64,000 bases of DNA from SG8-41 sp035649495. Lineage in GTDB: Bacteria > Pseudomonadota > Gammaproteobacteria > Burkholderiales > SG8-41. A program made the position numbers and the translations under genes. A model generated the notes under the pieces. It did no database searches and was not told the DNA's origin. It saw only the letters and a program-made list of their open reading frames with translations. Position 1 is the stretch's first letter. The number at the start of each line of letters is the position of its first letter. The stretch is taken from assembly GCA_035649495.1 (NCBI GenBank), contig DASRJL010000054.1, forward strand, positions 1 through 64,000, given 5' to 3'. Shown here one piece after another: positions 1-7,380 of this stretch.

Positions 1-454
1 CGCCGATCACCCGGTCGTTGCCGGCGGTGGCGACGATCTGGTCGCCCGAGCCGCCGCCGTCGATGGCGGCGATGCCGATCAACGTGGTGAGGCTCAGGTT
101 CCAGAAGTTCGCCGCCTCGGTGCCTTTGAGCACGTCGTTGCCGCCGCCGCCGTCGATGCGCTCGACACCGCTGATGGCCAGCAACAGAAGTACATCGTTG
201 CCGCCACTGCCCAGTATCGTATCGATGCCCGCCCCGCCGTTGACGGTGTCGCCGGAGGTGTCGGTAGTGATGAGGAAGGTGTCGTCGCCGCCGTTACCGA
301 ACATCTGGTCGGCGCCCGGCCCGCCGATGATCAGGTCACCGGAGGCGGAACCGAAGATCACGTCGTTGCCGATCAGCCCGCGGATCTCGTACGGCGTCGC
401 CGAGGCGCTCACGTCCAGCTGGTCGTGCCCGTTGGTGCCGGTAAGCAATTCCAT
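1..454 (-). CDS. RTX calcium-binding repeat protein, 3' end outside the window
   Basis: Reading the minus strand from the ATG at 454 gives an open frame to the window edge (at least 151 residues). It is full of glycine/aspartate nonapeptides such as GGPGADQMFGNGGDD, GGGGNDVLKG and GGGSGDQIV, the hallmark of RTX (haemolysin-type) repeats that bind calcium outside the cell. The start has a strong ribosome site (AGAGGGG five bases upstream) and repeats begin almost at once, so there is no Sec signal. RTX proteins normally leave through type I secretion, and a type I ABC transporter and adaptor lie divergently next door. A sigma-54-like promoter (492-506) and a PEP-CTERM-type box (568-585) precede it. 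The C-terminal secretion signal and any enzymatic domain are not visible. Confidence 0.88.
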   Translation of the reverse strand, partial: MELLTGTNGHDQLDVSASATPYEIRGLIGNDVIFGSASGDLIIGGPGADQMFGNGGDDTFLITTDTSGDTVNGGAGIDTILGSGGNDVLLLLAISGVERIDGGGGNDVLKGTEAANFWNLSLTTLIGIAAIDGGGSGDQIVATAGNDRVIG

Positions 455-491
455 GAATTCCCCTCTTGGCAGCGTGATCGAAATCACGCAT

Positions 492-506
492 GCAAAAAAC
501 ATACCT
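492..506 (-). promoter_or_regulatory. sigma-54 (-24/-12) promoter of the RTX gene
   Basis: On the minus strand the 15-mer AGGTATGTTTTTTGC keeps the invariant GG and GC at the exact spacing of TGGCAC-N5-TTGC and has a full TTGC at -12. Transcription would start near 481, giving a leader of roughly 27 bases with a good ribosome site. The distance to the upstream box matches the PEP-CTERM gene at 50.9 kb. Confidence 0.6.
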
Positions 507-567
507 GAAAATATTATCCCGATTGGTCAATATGTTATAAAGGCAGCCCGGTGAAAAGGGCACAGCG

Positions 568-585
568 TGTAAAGATTTCCGACAA
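568..585 (+). promoter_or_regulatory. PEP-CTERM-type regulatory box TGTAAA-N7-GACAA
   Basis: The sequence TGTAAAGATTTCCGACAA has the same spaced motif as the two boxes upstream of the PEP-CTERM gene (51088-51105 and 51176-51193). Relative to the minus-strand RTX gene it lies about 70-75 bp upstream of the -24 element, a usual place for an enhancer of a sigma-54 activator such as PrsR. Binding by PrsR is an inference. Confidence 0.55.
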
Positions 586-748
586 CCATGGGGTGAACCG
601 GGGTTCTCTGAGAGCCGGCCGGTTCCACCCGCTGGTCTCCGAACGGGCGGAGCAGGGTCCGGAGCACCCTGGATGTCGCATCGCTGGCGCGGACGGGGCT
701 ACCGACGGCGCAGGAGTAAACTCATGAATCCACAGCTAAAGGCGCAGG

Positions 749-2473
749 ATGACTAGCGGACACGAGCTCGGCCGTGCTTTTCACGCCTGCCGGGCGCACT
801 TCATCGCCGCGCTGGCATTCAGCCTGGGTATCAATCTGCTGTACCTCGCGTTGCCCATCTACATGCTGCAGGTCTACGACCGGGTGTTGAACAGCGGCAG
901 CATTCCGACGCTCGCCATGCTCACGCTCGCGTGCCTCATCGCGCTCGCCACGCTTGCTGCGCTGGATATCGTGCGCGCCCGGGTGCTCGTCCGCAGCGGC
1001 CTGCGACTGGACAGCCTCCTGTCGGCACGGGTTCTCGCCGCCATGATCGAGCGCGCCGCGCACGTCGGGGCGACCGAGCGGGGACAGGTGCTGCGGGATC
1101 TGGATGCTTTTCGGCAGATTGCCACCGGCCCCAGCGTGCATGCCGTGTTCGACGCGCCCTGGGCGCCCATCTACGTAGCGATCATTTTTCTCATCCATCC
1201 CCTGCTGGGGATGCTGTCGCTGGTCTGCGCGGCCGTCCTGCTCCTGCTGGCGTTTTATAACGAGTACGCCTTGAAGCGCTCGTTTGCGGCCGGCAACGAG
1301 TTCGCCGCGCGGAGCCACGCCACGATAGAGGCGAGCCTGCGCAATGCCGAAGTCATACAGGCCCTCGGCATGCTGGGAAGCCTTACCCGGCGCTGGCTCG
1401 CGGACCGCGTTTCGATACTCGCGCTCCAGGCTGGCGCCGGCGACCGCAATGCCTCGATCACGGGGGCGATCAAGTTCTCGCGGCTCTTCATGCAGGCGCT
1501 GATGCTCGGATTCGGCGCGTACCTCGTCATCGATCGGTCGATCACGGCCGGAGCGATGTTCGCAGGCACGATCATCCTGGGCCGGGCCCTGCAGCCGGTC
1601 GAGCAGCTGGTCGGAGCATGGCGGCAGCTCCTCACCGCCCGCGACTCGCTTGCGCGCGTGGCGCGGCTGCTGCACGAGAGTCCTCCGCCGGCGGCGCGGA
1701 TGTCGCTGCCGCGCCCGCGGGGCAAGGTCGCCGTCGAGAATCTCGTCTACGTCGTGCCCGGCATCAAGCGGCCGGTCCTGCACGGCATCAACTTCGGGCT
1801 GGAGCCCGGCGAGGCGCTGGGTGTCATAGGCCCGACGGCCGCGGGAAAGTCGACCCTGGCCCGGATGCTGATGGGAGTGCGCCGCCCGAGCGCCGGCTCG
1901 GTGCGCGTGGACGGTGCGGAAGTCGCTTCGTGGAACCGCGACGAGTTCGGCGCCCACGCCGGCTACCTGCCGCAGGACATCGAGCTGTTCTCCGGCACGG
2001 TCGCCCAGAACATCTGCCGCTTCGGCGAGGCCTCCAGCGAGGCGATCCTGGCCGCCGCCGAGAAGGCGGGCGCTCACGACATGATCCTTGGCCTGCCGCA
2101 GGGGTACGAGACGCAGATCGGCGAATTCGGCGCGCACCTGTCGGGCGGGCAGAGGCAGCGCGTGGCGCTTGCCCGCGCGCTCTTCGGCAGCCCGGCTTTC
2201 GTCGTGCTCGACGAGCCCAATTCCAACCTGGATGGCGAAGGGGAGGCCGCGCTCGTCACCTGCCTGCGGCGGCTGCGCGAGGACGGCACGACCGTGATCA
2301 TCATCTCGCACCGGATCGCCGTGCTGAACGACGTGGACAGGATTCTGCAATTGCGCGCGGGGACGATGGAAGCGTTCGGCCCGCGCCGCGACGTGTTGAA
2401 CCGGATGCGACAGGTTCACGTCATGGACGGCGCGCGCGCCACGATGGCGCGGGCCCAGGAAGGTGATTCTTGA
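749..2473 (+). CDS. Type I secretion ABC transporter (PrtD/HlyB-like)
   Basis: This 574-residue inner-membrane exporter has an N-terminal ABC-transporter membrane domain (hydrophobic helices roughly residues 18-280). A nucleotide-binding domain follows, with Walker A GPTAAGKST near 361, signature LSGGQRQR near 464, Walker B VVLDEP near 484 and the H-loop ISH near 518. It lacks the C39-like N-terminal domain of HlyB, so it resembles the PrtD/AprD class that exports RTX proteins. It overlaps the adaptor gene by 4 bp and is divergent from an RTX gene, its likely substrate. No TolC-like outer-membrane partner is in the window. Confidence 0.92.
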   Translation: MTSGHELGRAFHACRAHFIAALAFSLGINLLYLALPIYMLQVYDRVLNSGSIPTLAMLTLACLIALATLAALDIVRARVLVRSGLRLDSLLSARVLAAMIERAAHVGATERGQVLRDLDAFRQIATGPSVHAVFDAPWAPIYVAIIFLIHPLLGMLSLVCAAVLLLLAFYNEYALKRSFAAGNEFAARSHATIEASLRNAEVIQALGMLGSLTRRWLADRVSILALQAGAGDRNASITGAIKFSRLFMQALMLGFGAYLVIDRSITAGAMFAGTIILGRALQPVEQLVGAWRQLLTARDSLARVARLLHESPPPAARMSLPRPRGKVAVENLVYVVPGIKRPVLHGINFGLEPGEALGVIGPTAAGKSTLARMLMGVRRPSAGSVRVDGAEVASWNRDEFGAHAGYLPQDIELFSGTVAQNICRFGEASSEAILAAAEKAGAHDMILGLPQGYETQIGEFGAHLSGGQRQRVALARALFGSPAFVVLDEPNSNLDGEGEAALVTCLRRLREDGTTVIIISHRIAVLNDVDRILQLRAGTMEAFGPRRDVLNRMRQVHVMDGARATMARAQEGDS

Positions 2474-3801
2474 GCGCCGGCACGGAGCAGGTCGTCGTCC
2501 AGCCGTCGCCCGATCTCCCGCACGGCGCGCGCAGCTCGATAGTCGCGGGCGCTGCGATCATGGCCGCTTTTTTCATCGGGCTGGGCGGCTGGGCGGCGGT
2601 CGCGCCGCTCTCCAGCGCCGTCGTGGCGCCCGCCGTCGTCAAGGTGGAAGGCAACCGCAAGACAGTGCAGCACCTGGAAGGCGGGATCGTGCGCCAGATA
2701 CACGTGAAGGAAGGCGACCGCGTAGCGGCCGAGCAGGTGCTCATCGTGCTCGACGACACGCAGGCGCGCGGGACGTTGCAGCTTCTCAGCAAGCAGCACG
2801 CGGAGCTGCTGGCACAGCAGGCGCGGCTCACGTCGGAGCAGGGCGGCGCATCGTCCGTGAAATTTCCCGAAGCGCTGACCGCGGCCAGTACGGATCCCGA
2901 GATCGCGCAGATCCTGGCGGCGCAGACGACGTACTTCGAGACGCGACGGACCGTCCTTTCGGGCCAGATCAATGTCATGCGCCAGAAGATCGCGCAGACC
3001 CGCGAGCGGATCACCGGCGCCGAGGGGCAGCTTGCGGCGGAACGGCAGCAGCTCGCATCGATCCGTGACGAGCTGACCGGCCAGCGAGAGCTCTTCAAGC
3101 AGGGCTACGTCGTGCGCCAGCGCATGCTCGAGCTCGAGCGCGCTGCCGCGGCTTTCGGCGGGCGCGTCGTGGAGACGGAGGCGAGCGTCGTTCAGCTCAG
3201 GCAGTCGATCGAGGAGCTGAACCTGCAGATCATCCAGCTGCAGGCCGACCGCATGGCGCAGGTGGCGAACGAGCTGCGCGACGTGCAGGTTCGCCTGATC
3301 GACGTCGAGCCGCGGCTGACCATCTCCCGGGAGATGCTGAAGCGCACGACGGTCACGGCGCCGTCCACCGGCACGGTCGTGGGCCTCAACGTCTTCACGG
3401 TGGGCGGCGTGATAGCTCCCGGCGAGAGGGTAATGGATATCGTCCCCGACGGCAGCGACCTCATCGTGGAGGTGACGCTCAACGTGGACGACCAGAAGGA
3501 CGTGCGCGCCGGCATGGAAGTCGAAGTCCACCTCGTCGCCTATCGCCAGCGGAGCTCGCCGATCGTGCCGGGCCGGGTGAGCTACGTTTCGGCCGACCGG
3601 CTGGTGGACCAGCGCACCGGCACCGGCTATTACGTTGCCCAGGTCAAGGTGGACCAGAGGGAGGCGCGCCGCCTCAAGGAAGTTCGGCTGGCGCCGGGCA
3701 TGCCGGCGCTGGTCGTGATCCCGACCGGTGAGCGCACCGCGCTCGACTATCTGTTGCGCCCGCTGACCGACTCCTTTACGCGGGCCTTTCGCGAAAAATA
3801 A
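2470..3801 (+). CDS. Type I secretion membrane-fusion protein (HlyD/PrtE family)
   Basis: The 443-residue periplasmic adaptor of the type I secretion system has one N-terminal membrane helix (about residues 24-48). A lipoyl/barrel-sandwich half follows (GGIVRQIHVKEGDRV), then a long coiled-coil region (about 100-290), then the second lipoyl half and beta-barrel (GTVVGLNVFTVGGVIAPGE). The start is a TTG whose last two bases lie in the TGA stop of the ABC gene (TTGA overlap), preceded by AGGAAGG at good spacing. Translation is therefore probably coupled. The partner outer-membrane channel is not present. Confidence 0.92.
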   Translation: MSAGTEQVVVQPSPDLPHGARSSIVAGAAIMAAFFIGLGGWAAVAPLSSAVVAPAVVKVEGNRKTVQHLEGGIVRQIHVKEGDRVAAEQVLIVLDDTQARGTLQLLSKQHAELLAQQARLTSEQGGASSVKFPEALTAASTDPEIAQILAAQTTYFETRRTVLSGQINVMRQKIAQTRERITGAEGQLAAERQQLASIRDELTGQRELFKQGYVVRQRMLELERAAAAFGGRVVETEASVVQLRQSIEELNLQIIQLQADRMAQVANELRDVQVRLIDVEPRLTISREMLKRTTVTAPSTGTVVGLNVFTVGGVIAPGERVMDIVPDGSDLIVEVTLNVDDQKDVRAGMEVEVHLVAYRQRSSPIVPGRVSYVSADRLVDQRTGTGYYVAQVKVDQREARRLKEVRLAPGMPALVVIPTGERTALDYLLRPLTDSFTRAFREK

Positions 3802-3818
3802 AGGCTCCGCGTCGCGCG

Positions 3819-5813
3819 CTAGGAACCCGGCTTGGGCAGCGCCGGGTACTTGGGGAGCCCCGCGGCGGCGCGGTCCGGAAACCACGTGTTGCCGCTGCGG
3901 GGCGCCTGCTTGCCGCCGATGATCCGGTTGCGTTCCATGCGGGCCGGCGGGACCCCGCGTTCGTGCAGCACCACGTTTGCTCCCGATCGCTCCAGGATCA
4001 TGACGTTGTTTTCGATCACCGTCGAGTTGCTCGAATGGAGGGCGCGATGGCCCTCCAGCCCGATGCCGATAAGGTCCTCGTTCGAGCTCGCGGGGCCCTT
4101 GGCGAGGACATTCCCCCGGATGACGTTTTCTCCGCCCTCCGGCAGGTCGATCAGCCGGCTGTCCACGCCGTCCAGAGATGCAACGACGTTGTGCTCTATC
4201 GTGTTCTTCGCCGCCCGGCTCTTGATCTCGTGGCCCTCAGCCTTGCTGCTCAGGAACGAGCTGCGGCGGATGATAAGATGCGTAGCAGGGCCGCGGCCGA
4301 CGTAAACCCCGTGCGCCCGCCCCAGGCGCTCGAACCTGCTGTCCTCGATCAGCACGGTCCCGCTGTCCCGGTTCCACGTCATGACGCCGTTCTGACTGTC
4401 GCGGAACTGCACCTTGCGCAATGTGAGGTCCTGCCCCTCCAGGCGCACGCAACCCCCGTTCTCGTCTGCGACATTGATGCCGGCGCATTCCAGCCCCTCG
4501 ATGGTGACGTTTCTGGCCTTGACGACGAGCGCCGCCTTGCCTTCGGCGGCGACACCCTCGAGGCGTACGCCGTGAGCCTTGATGACGACGTTGTCGGCCG
4601 AGATCGTGGCGGCTTCCCGGTAGACGCCAGGCGGAATCGTCACGGTCTCGCCAGGTTTCGCCTTTTCGAAAAGGGGCCGGATCGGCGGCGGCGGGGCCGC
4701 TGCATCGCCGGCCGTCACGCTCGCCGGCTTCCAGACCCAGACGTTGCCGCGGGGATTGTTGTAGCCGATGAAGACGTCGTACTTCGGAACGTAGCGCCAC
4801 CGCCCGTAGATGAGCCCGGAGGCGCTGTAGTCTCGCTCGCGGCTGTTGACGGGCGCCGCGGCGCTGGCCGTGTTGGCATGGCGCCGCCACTCCAGCGTCT
4901 TGCCGTCGAGATACGCCGTTTCGCGGTCGCCGGCCCAGCCGACGAGCACCTTGCGCACCGGATCGTATTCGAGGGCCATCATCTTCTTGCTCCATTCGGT
5001 CGCTCCCTGGGTGGGATGGAACGACCGCTGGGTGAGCGTGCCCTCGGTCCCGATTCCGTAGACGATCACGCCGGGGCGGAAGGAATCGGTGATGAGTCTC
5101 CGGTTCTCGGGGTCGAGCGCGCCGATGCCGGGCAGGAAGTCGGCCTGTCCGGCCACGCGCCGCGTCCAGATGTCCTTCGCCGGATCGTATTCGTCGACGT
5201 AAGTGGCGCCGACCACGTAAACCGTTTTCCGGGACGGGTCGTAGGCCGAGACGGGAAAGCCGCCGCCGCCGGCCGACTTCCGTTCCCAGCGCCGCTTTTC
5301 CATGTCGAACAGCCACGCCGACCGGTCGACGCTGGCCCCGCTCCGCCATTCCGATCCGCCGTTGCGGAACACTCTGTCGACGTTGGGGAGGTACTCCAGC
5401 CCGTCGTAGGTATGAGCCGATATCGGCGTATCGTCGGTGGTGACGTATTGTCCCGATTCCAGCTTCTTGATCGGGCTCGCCTCGGTCAACCGCTCCCAGC
5501 GGAGCTCTTCCAGCAGGAACGCGTAGACCTCGTTGCCGCCGTAGTCGGCGTGGCCGCCGCCGTTGAAGACGAAGGCGTTGCGTTTCGTGTCGTACGCCGC
5601 TCCGCCCCAGGCATCCACGACGCCTCTCGGGCCGATAATGCCCCAAGTGGTTTGTTTTTCCTTCGGAAAGACTGCGGACATTCTCGTGTCGGGCAGCTCG
5701 CGCCATTCGCCCGGACGCAGATCGAGGAGCATCTTCAGCGTCGTCGCGGCGGCCTGCGCGGGTGGCGCCCAGGCTGCCAGGAGCGCGCACAAGATGACTA
5801 AGACCCCGGGCAT
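3819..5813 (-). CDS. Secreted kelch-type propeller / right-handed beta-helix protein
   Basis: The 664-residue protein has a clear Sec signal (about residues 1-22, ending AQA). Residues about 30-370 contain spaced repeats with WGG, FNGGGH, YDPxRKT and YDPVRKVLVGWAGD motifs, typical of a kelch or galactose-oxidase-like propeller. A proline linker (APPPPIRPL) follows. Residues about 385-650 show a right-handed parallel beta-helix pattern (IPPGVYREAATI, NVVIKAHGV, NVTIEGLECAGI, SVTVIENNVMI type rungs), as in pectate lyases and alginate epimerases. It lies tail to tail with the type I secretion genes and just downstream of the PLP decarboxylase. Its role in polymer binding, cleavage or epimerisation is inferred, and no catalytic residues can be assigned. 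Confidence 0.75.
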   Translation of the reverse strand: MPGVLVILCALLAAWAPPAQAAATTLKMLLDLRPGEWRELPDTRMSAVFPKEKQTTWGIIGPRGVVDAWGGAAYDTKRNAFVFNGGGHADYGGNEVYAFLLEELRWERLTEASPIKKLESGQYVTTDDTPISAHTYDGLEYLPNVDRVFRNGGSEWRSGASVDRSAWLFDMEKRRWERKSAGGGGFPVSAYDPSRKTVYVVGATYVDEYDPAKDIWTRRVAGQADFLPGIGALDPENRRLITDSFRPGVIVYGIGTEGTLTQRSFHPTQGATEWSKKMMALEYDPVRKVLVGWAGDRETAYLDGKTLEWRRHANTASAAAPVNSRERDYSASGLIYGRWRYVPKYDVFIGYNNPRGNVWVWKPASVTAGDAAAPPPPIRPLFEKAKPGETVTIPPGVYREAATISADNVVIKAHGVRLEGVAAEGKAALVVKARNVTIEGLECAGINVADENGGCVRLEGQDLTLRKVQFRDSQNGVMTWNRDSGTVLIEDSRFERLGRAHGVYVGRGPATHLIIRRSSFLSSKAEGHEIKSRAAKNTIEHNVVASLDGVDSRLIDLPEGGENVIRGNVLAKGPASSNEDLIGIGLEGHRALHSSNSTVIENNVMILERSGANVVLHERGVPPARMERNRIIGGKQAPRSGNTWFPDRAAAGLPKYPALPKPGS

Positions 5814-5831
5814 CGCGTAATCGCGCTGGCG

Positions 5832-7067
5832 CTAGACGAGAATCTCCGCCGGAGCCGGGTGGCTCAGGAAGGCCGTCGGGCTCGCCGTCAGGCCGTAGGC
5901 GCCGGACTGGAACACCACGATCAGGTCGCCGACGTCGGCCTTCGCCATTTCCATGCTATCGGCGAGCAGGTCGAGCGGGGTGCACAGCGGCCCCACCACC
6001 GACGCGATCTCGCGCTCGCCGCCCGCCATGCGATTGCCGACGGCAACGGGATAGTTCTTGCGCACCACCTGACCGAAGTTGCCGGACGCCGCGAGCTGGT
6101 GGTGCAGGCCGCCGTCGGTCACCAGGAACACATGGCCGCGCGAGATCTTGCGGTCGATGACACGGCACACGTAGATGCCGGCTTCCCCGACGAGATAGCG
6201 CCCCAGCTCGATCACCACCTTCGCCTGCGGCAGCCGGCGCTCCAAGCCGTCCAGCAGCTTTGCGAGGTTCGCGCCTACTGCGGCGAGGTCGAGGGGCTGT
6301 TCTCCGGGAAAGTACGGTATGCCGAATCCGCCGCCGATGTTCAGGAGGCGCACGGGCGCCGGCGCGTCGACGGCAAGCTTGGCCGCCAGTTCTATCGTTT
6401 TCTGCTGCGCCTCGGCGATCGCTTCGGCCCGCAGGTTCTGCGACCCGCTGAAGATGTGGAAGCCGCGGAAATCGAGATCGAGGGCGCCGAGGCGGGCGAG
6501 CATGTCGGGCACGCGCTCCGCATCCACCCCGAACTGCTTTGGTCCGCCGCTCATTCTCATGCCCGAGCTCTTCAGCTCGAAGTCCGGGTTCACGCGGATC
6601 GCCGCGCGCGGCCGCACGCCGGCGGCAGCGCCGAGGACGGCAAGGCGCTCCATTTCGCGCTCGGACTCGAGATTGACAACGATGCCGGCGCGTAAGGCCT
6701 CTGCGAGCTCGACGTCGGTCTTGCCCGGCCCGGCAAAGCTGATTTCCGCGGGGTCCATGCCGGAGGCCAGCGCTACCCTGAGCTCCCCCGCGGATGCCAC
6801 GTCCAGGCCGTCCACCAGCCGCGCGAGATGGTTGACCACATCCGGCATCGGGTTGGCCTTCATCGCGTAGTGCAGCTCCACGACAGCAGGCAGGTGCTGC
6901 CGCAGCAGGTCGACGCGCCGCGCCATCAGCGCACGGTCGTAGGCGTAGAACGGGGTGCGCCCGACACGCTGCGCCAGCTCGGTAAGCGGGATGCCGCCGA
7001 TCTGGAGGCGGTCGCCGACAACCGGGAACTGCGCCATCGGCACGTGGGCTGGACGCGCGGCGCTCAT
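5832..7067 (-). CDS. PLP-dependent decarboxylase, exosortase A-associated
   Basis: This 411-residue fold-type III decarboxylase resembles diaminopimelate/ornithine decarboxylase (LysA-like). The PLP lysine is in YAMKANP (K70). The glycine loop GGGFGIPYF near 247 binds phosphate, and GPLCTPLD near 360 holds the Cys of the dimer-shared active site. The family is conserved in exosortase-A polysaccharide loci beside the acyl-CoA ligase, ACP and hydrolases 1 and 2, all of which occur further along this window. Its substrate is unknown; a decarboxylated amino acid as polymer substituent or ACP substrate is a guess. Confidence 0.88.
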   Translation of the reverse strand: MSAARPAHVPMAQFPVVGDRLQIGGIPLTELAQRVGRTPFYAYDRALMARRVDLLRQHLPAVVELHYAMKANPMPDVVNHLARLVDGLDVASAGELRVALASGMDPAEISFAGPGKTDVELAEALRAGIVVNLESEREMERLAVLGAAAGVRPRAAIRVNPDFELKSSGMRMSGGPKQFGVDAERVPDMLARLGALDLDFRGFHIFSGSQNLRAEAIAEAQQKTIELAAKLAVDAPAPVRLLNIGGGFGIPYFPGEQPLDLAAVGANLAKLLDGLERRLPQAKVVIELGRYLVGEAGIYVCRVIDRKISRGHVFLVTDGGLHHQLAASGNFGQVVRKNYPVAVGNRMAGGEREIASVVGPLCTPLDLLADSMEMAKADVGDLIVVFQSGAYGLTASPTAFLSHPAPAEILV

Positions 7068-7380
7068 GAGTTCAATACTGATTCAGGATCGACTCGCACG
7101 GCAGGACTGACCTCGGCGGGGCGGAACAATCGGAAGTGGCACCGGCGGACGACCGGCGCGACCAGCAACAGTCAGGAAAGCGGAAATTATCCGAAAAATG
7201 AAACGGATGCAATGCCGCTGTTCGGCTCTCGCGGTGCCCGGGCGGGGTCGCCATTCCGGTGAGTGGCTCGCGGCGCACCGGGCAGGATGATCGAGGATAT
7301 CGCGCCGCTGCTCGAACGCGGCGCCGTCTCGAGGTGACACTGCGGTCCCGGCCAATGGCGATGAAGCGAGACGCCGAGGC
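7068..7380. other. Intergenic region, no convincing gene
   Basis: About 313 bases separate the start of the PLP decarboxylase from the stop of the heparinase-like gene, both on the minus strand. Short open frames here have arginine-rich composition and no family resemblance. The region probably holds the promoter of the decarboxylase, but I see no clear -35/-10 or -24/-12 pair. Confidence 0.4.

Noticed and set aside
685..699. A TGGCGC-N5-GGGC string that could be a sigma-54 promoter for the type I secretion genes
   Set aside because: GG and GC are at the right spacing, but the -12 block lacks TT, so it is too weak to annotate.
722..2419. A 565-residue open frame antisense to the ABC transporter
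   Set aside because: It is a shadow in high-GC DNA; the composition is Arg/Asp/His-rich without any domain, and the sense strand holds a complete ABC transporter.
7072..7278. Short minus-strand frames in the gap upstream of the PLP decarboxylase
   Set aside because: No ribosome site, no family resemblance, arginine- and proline-rich shadow composition.
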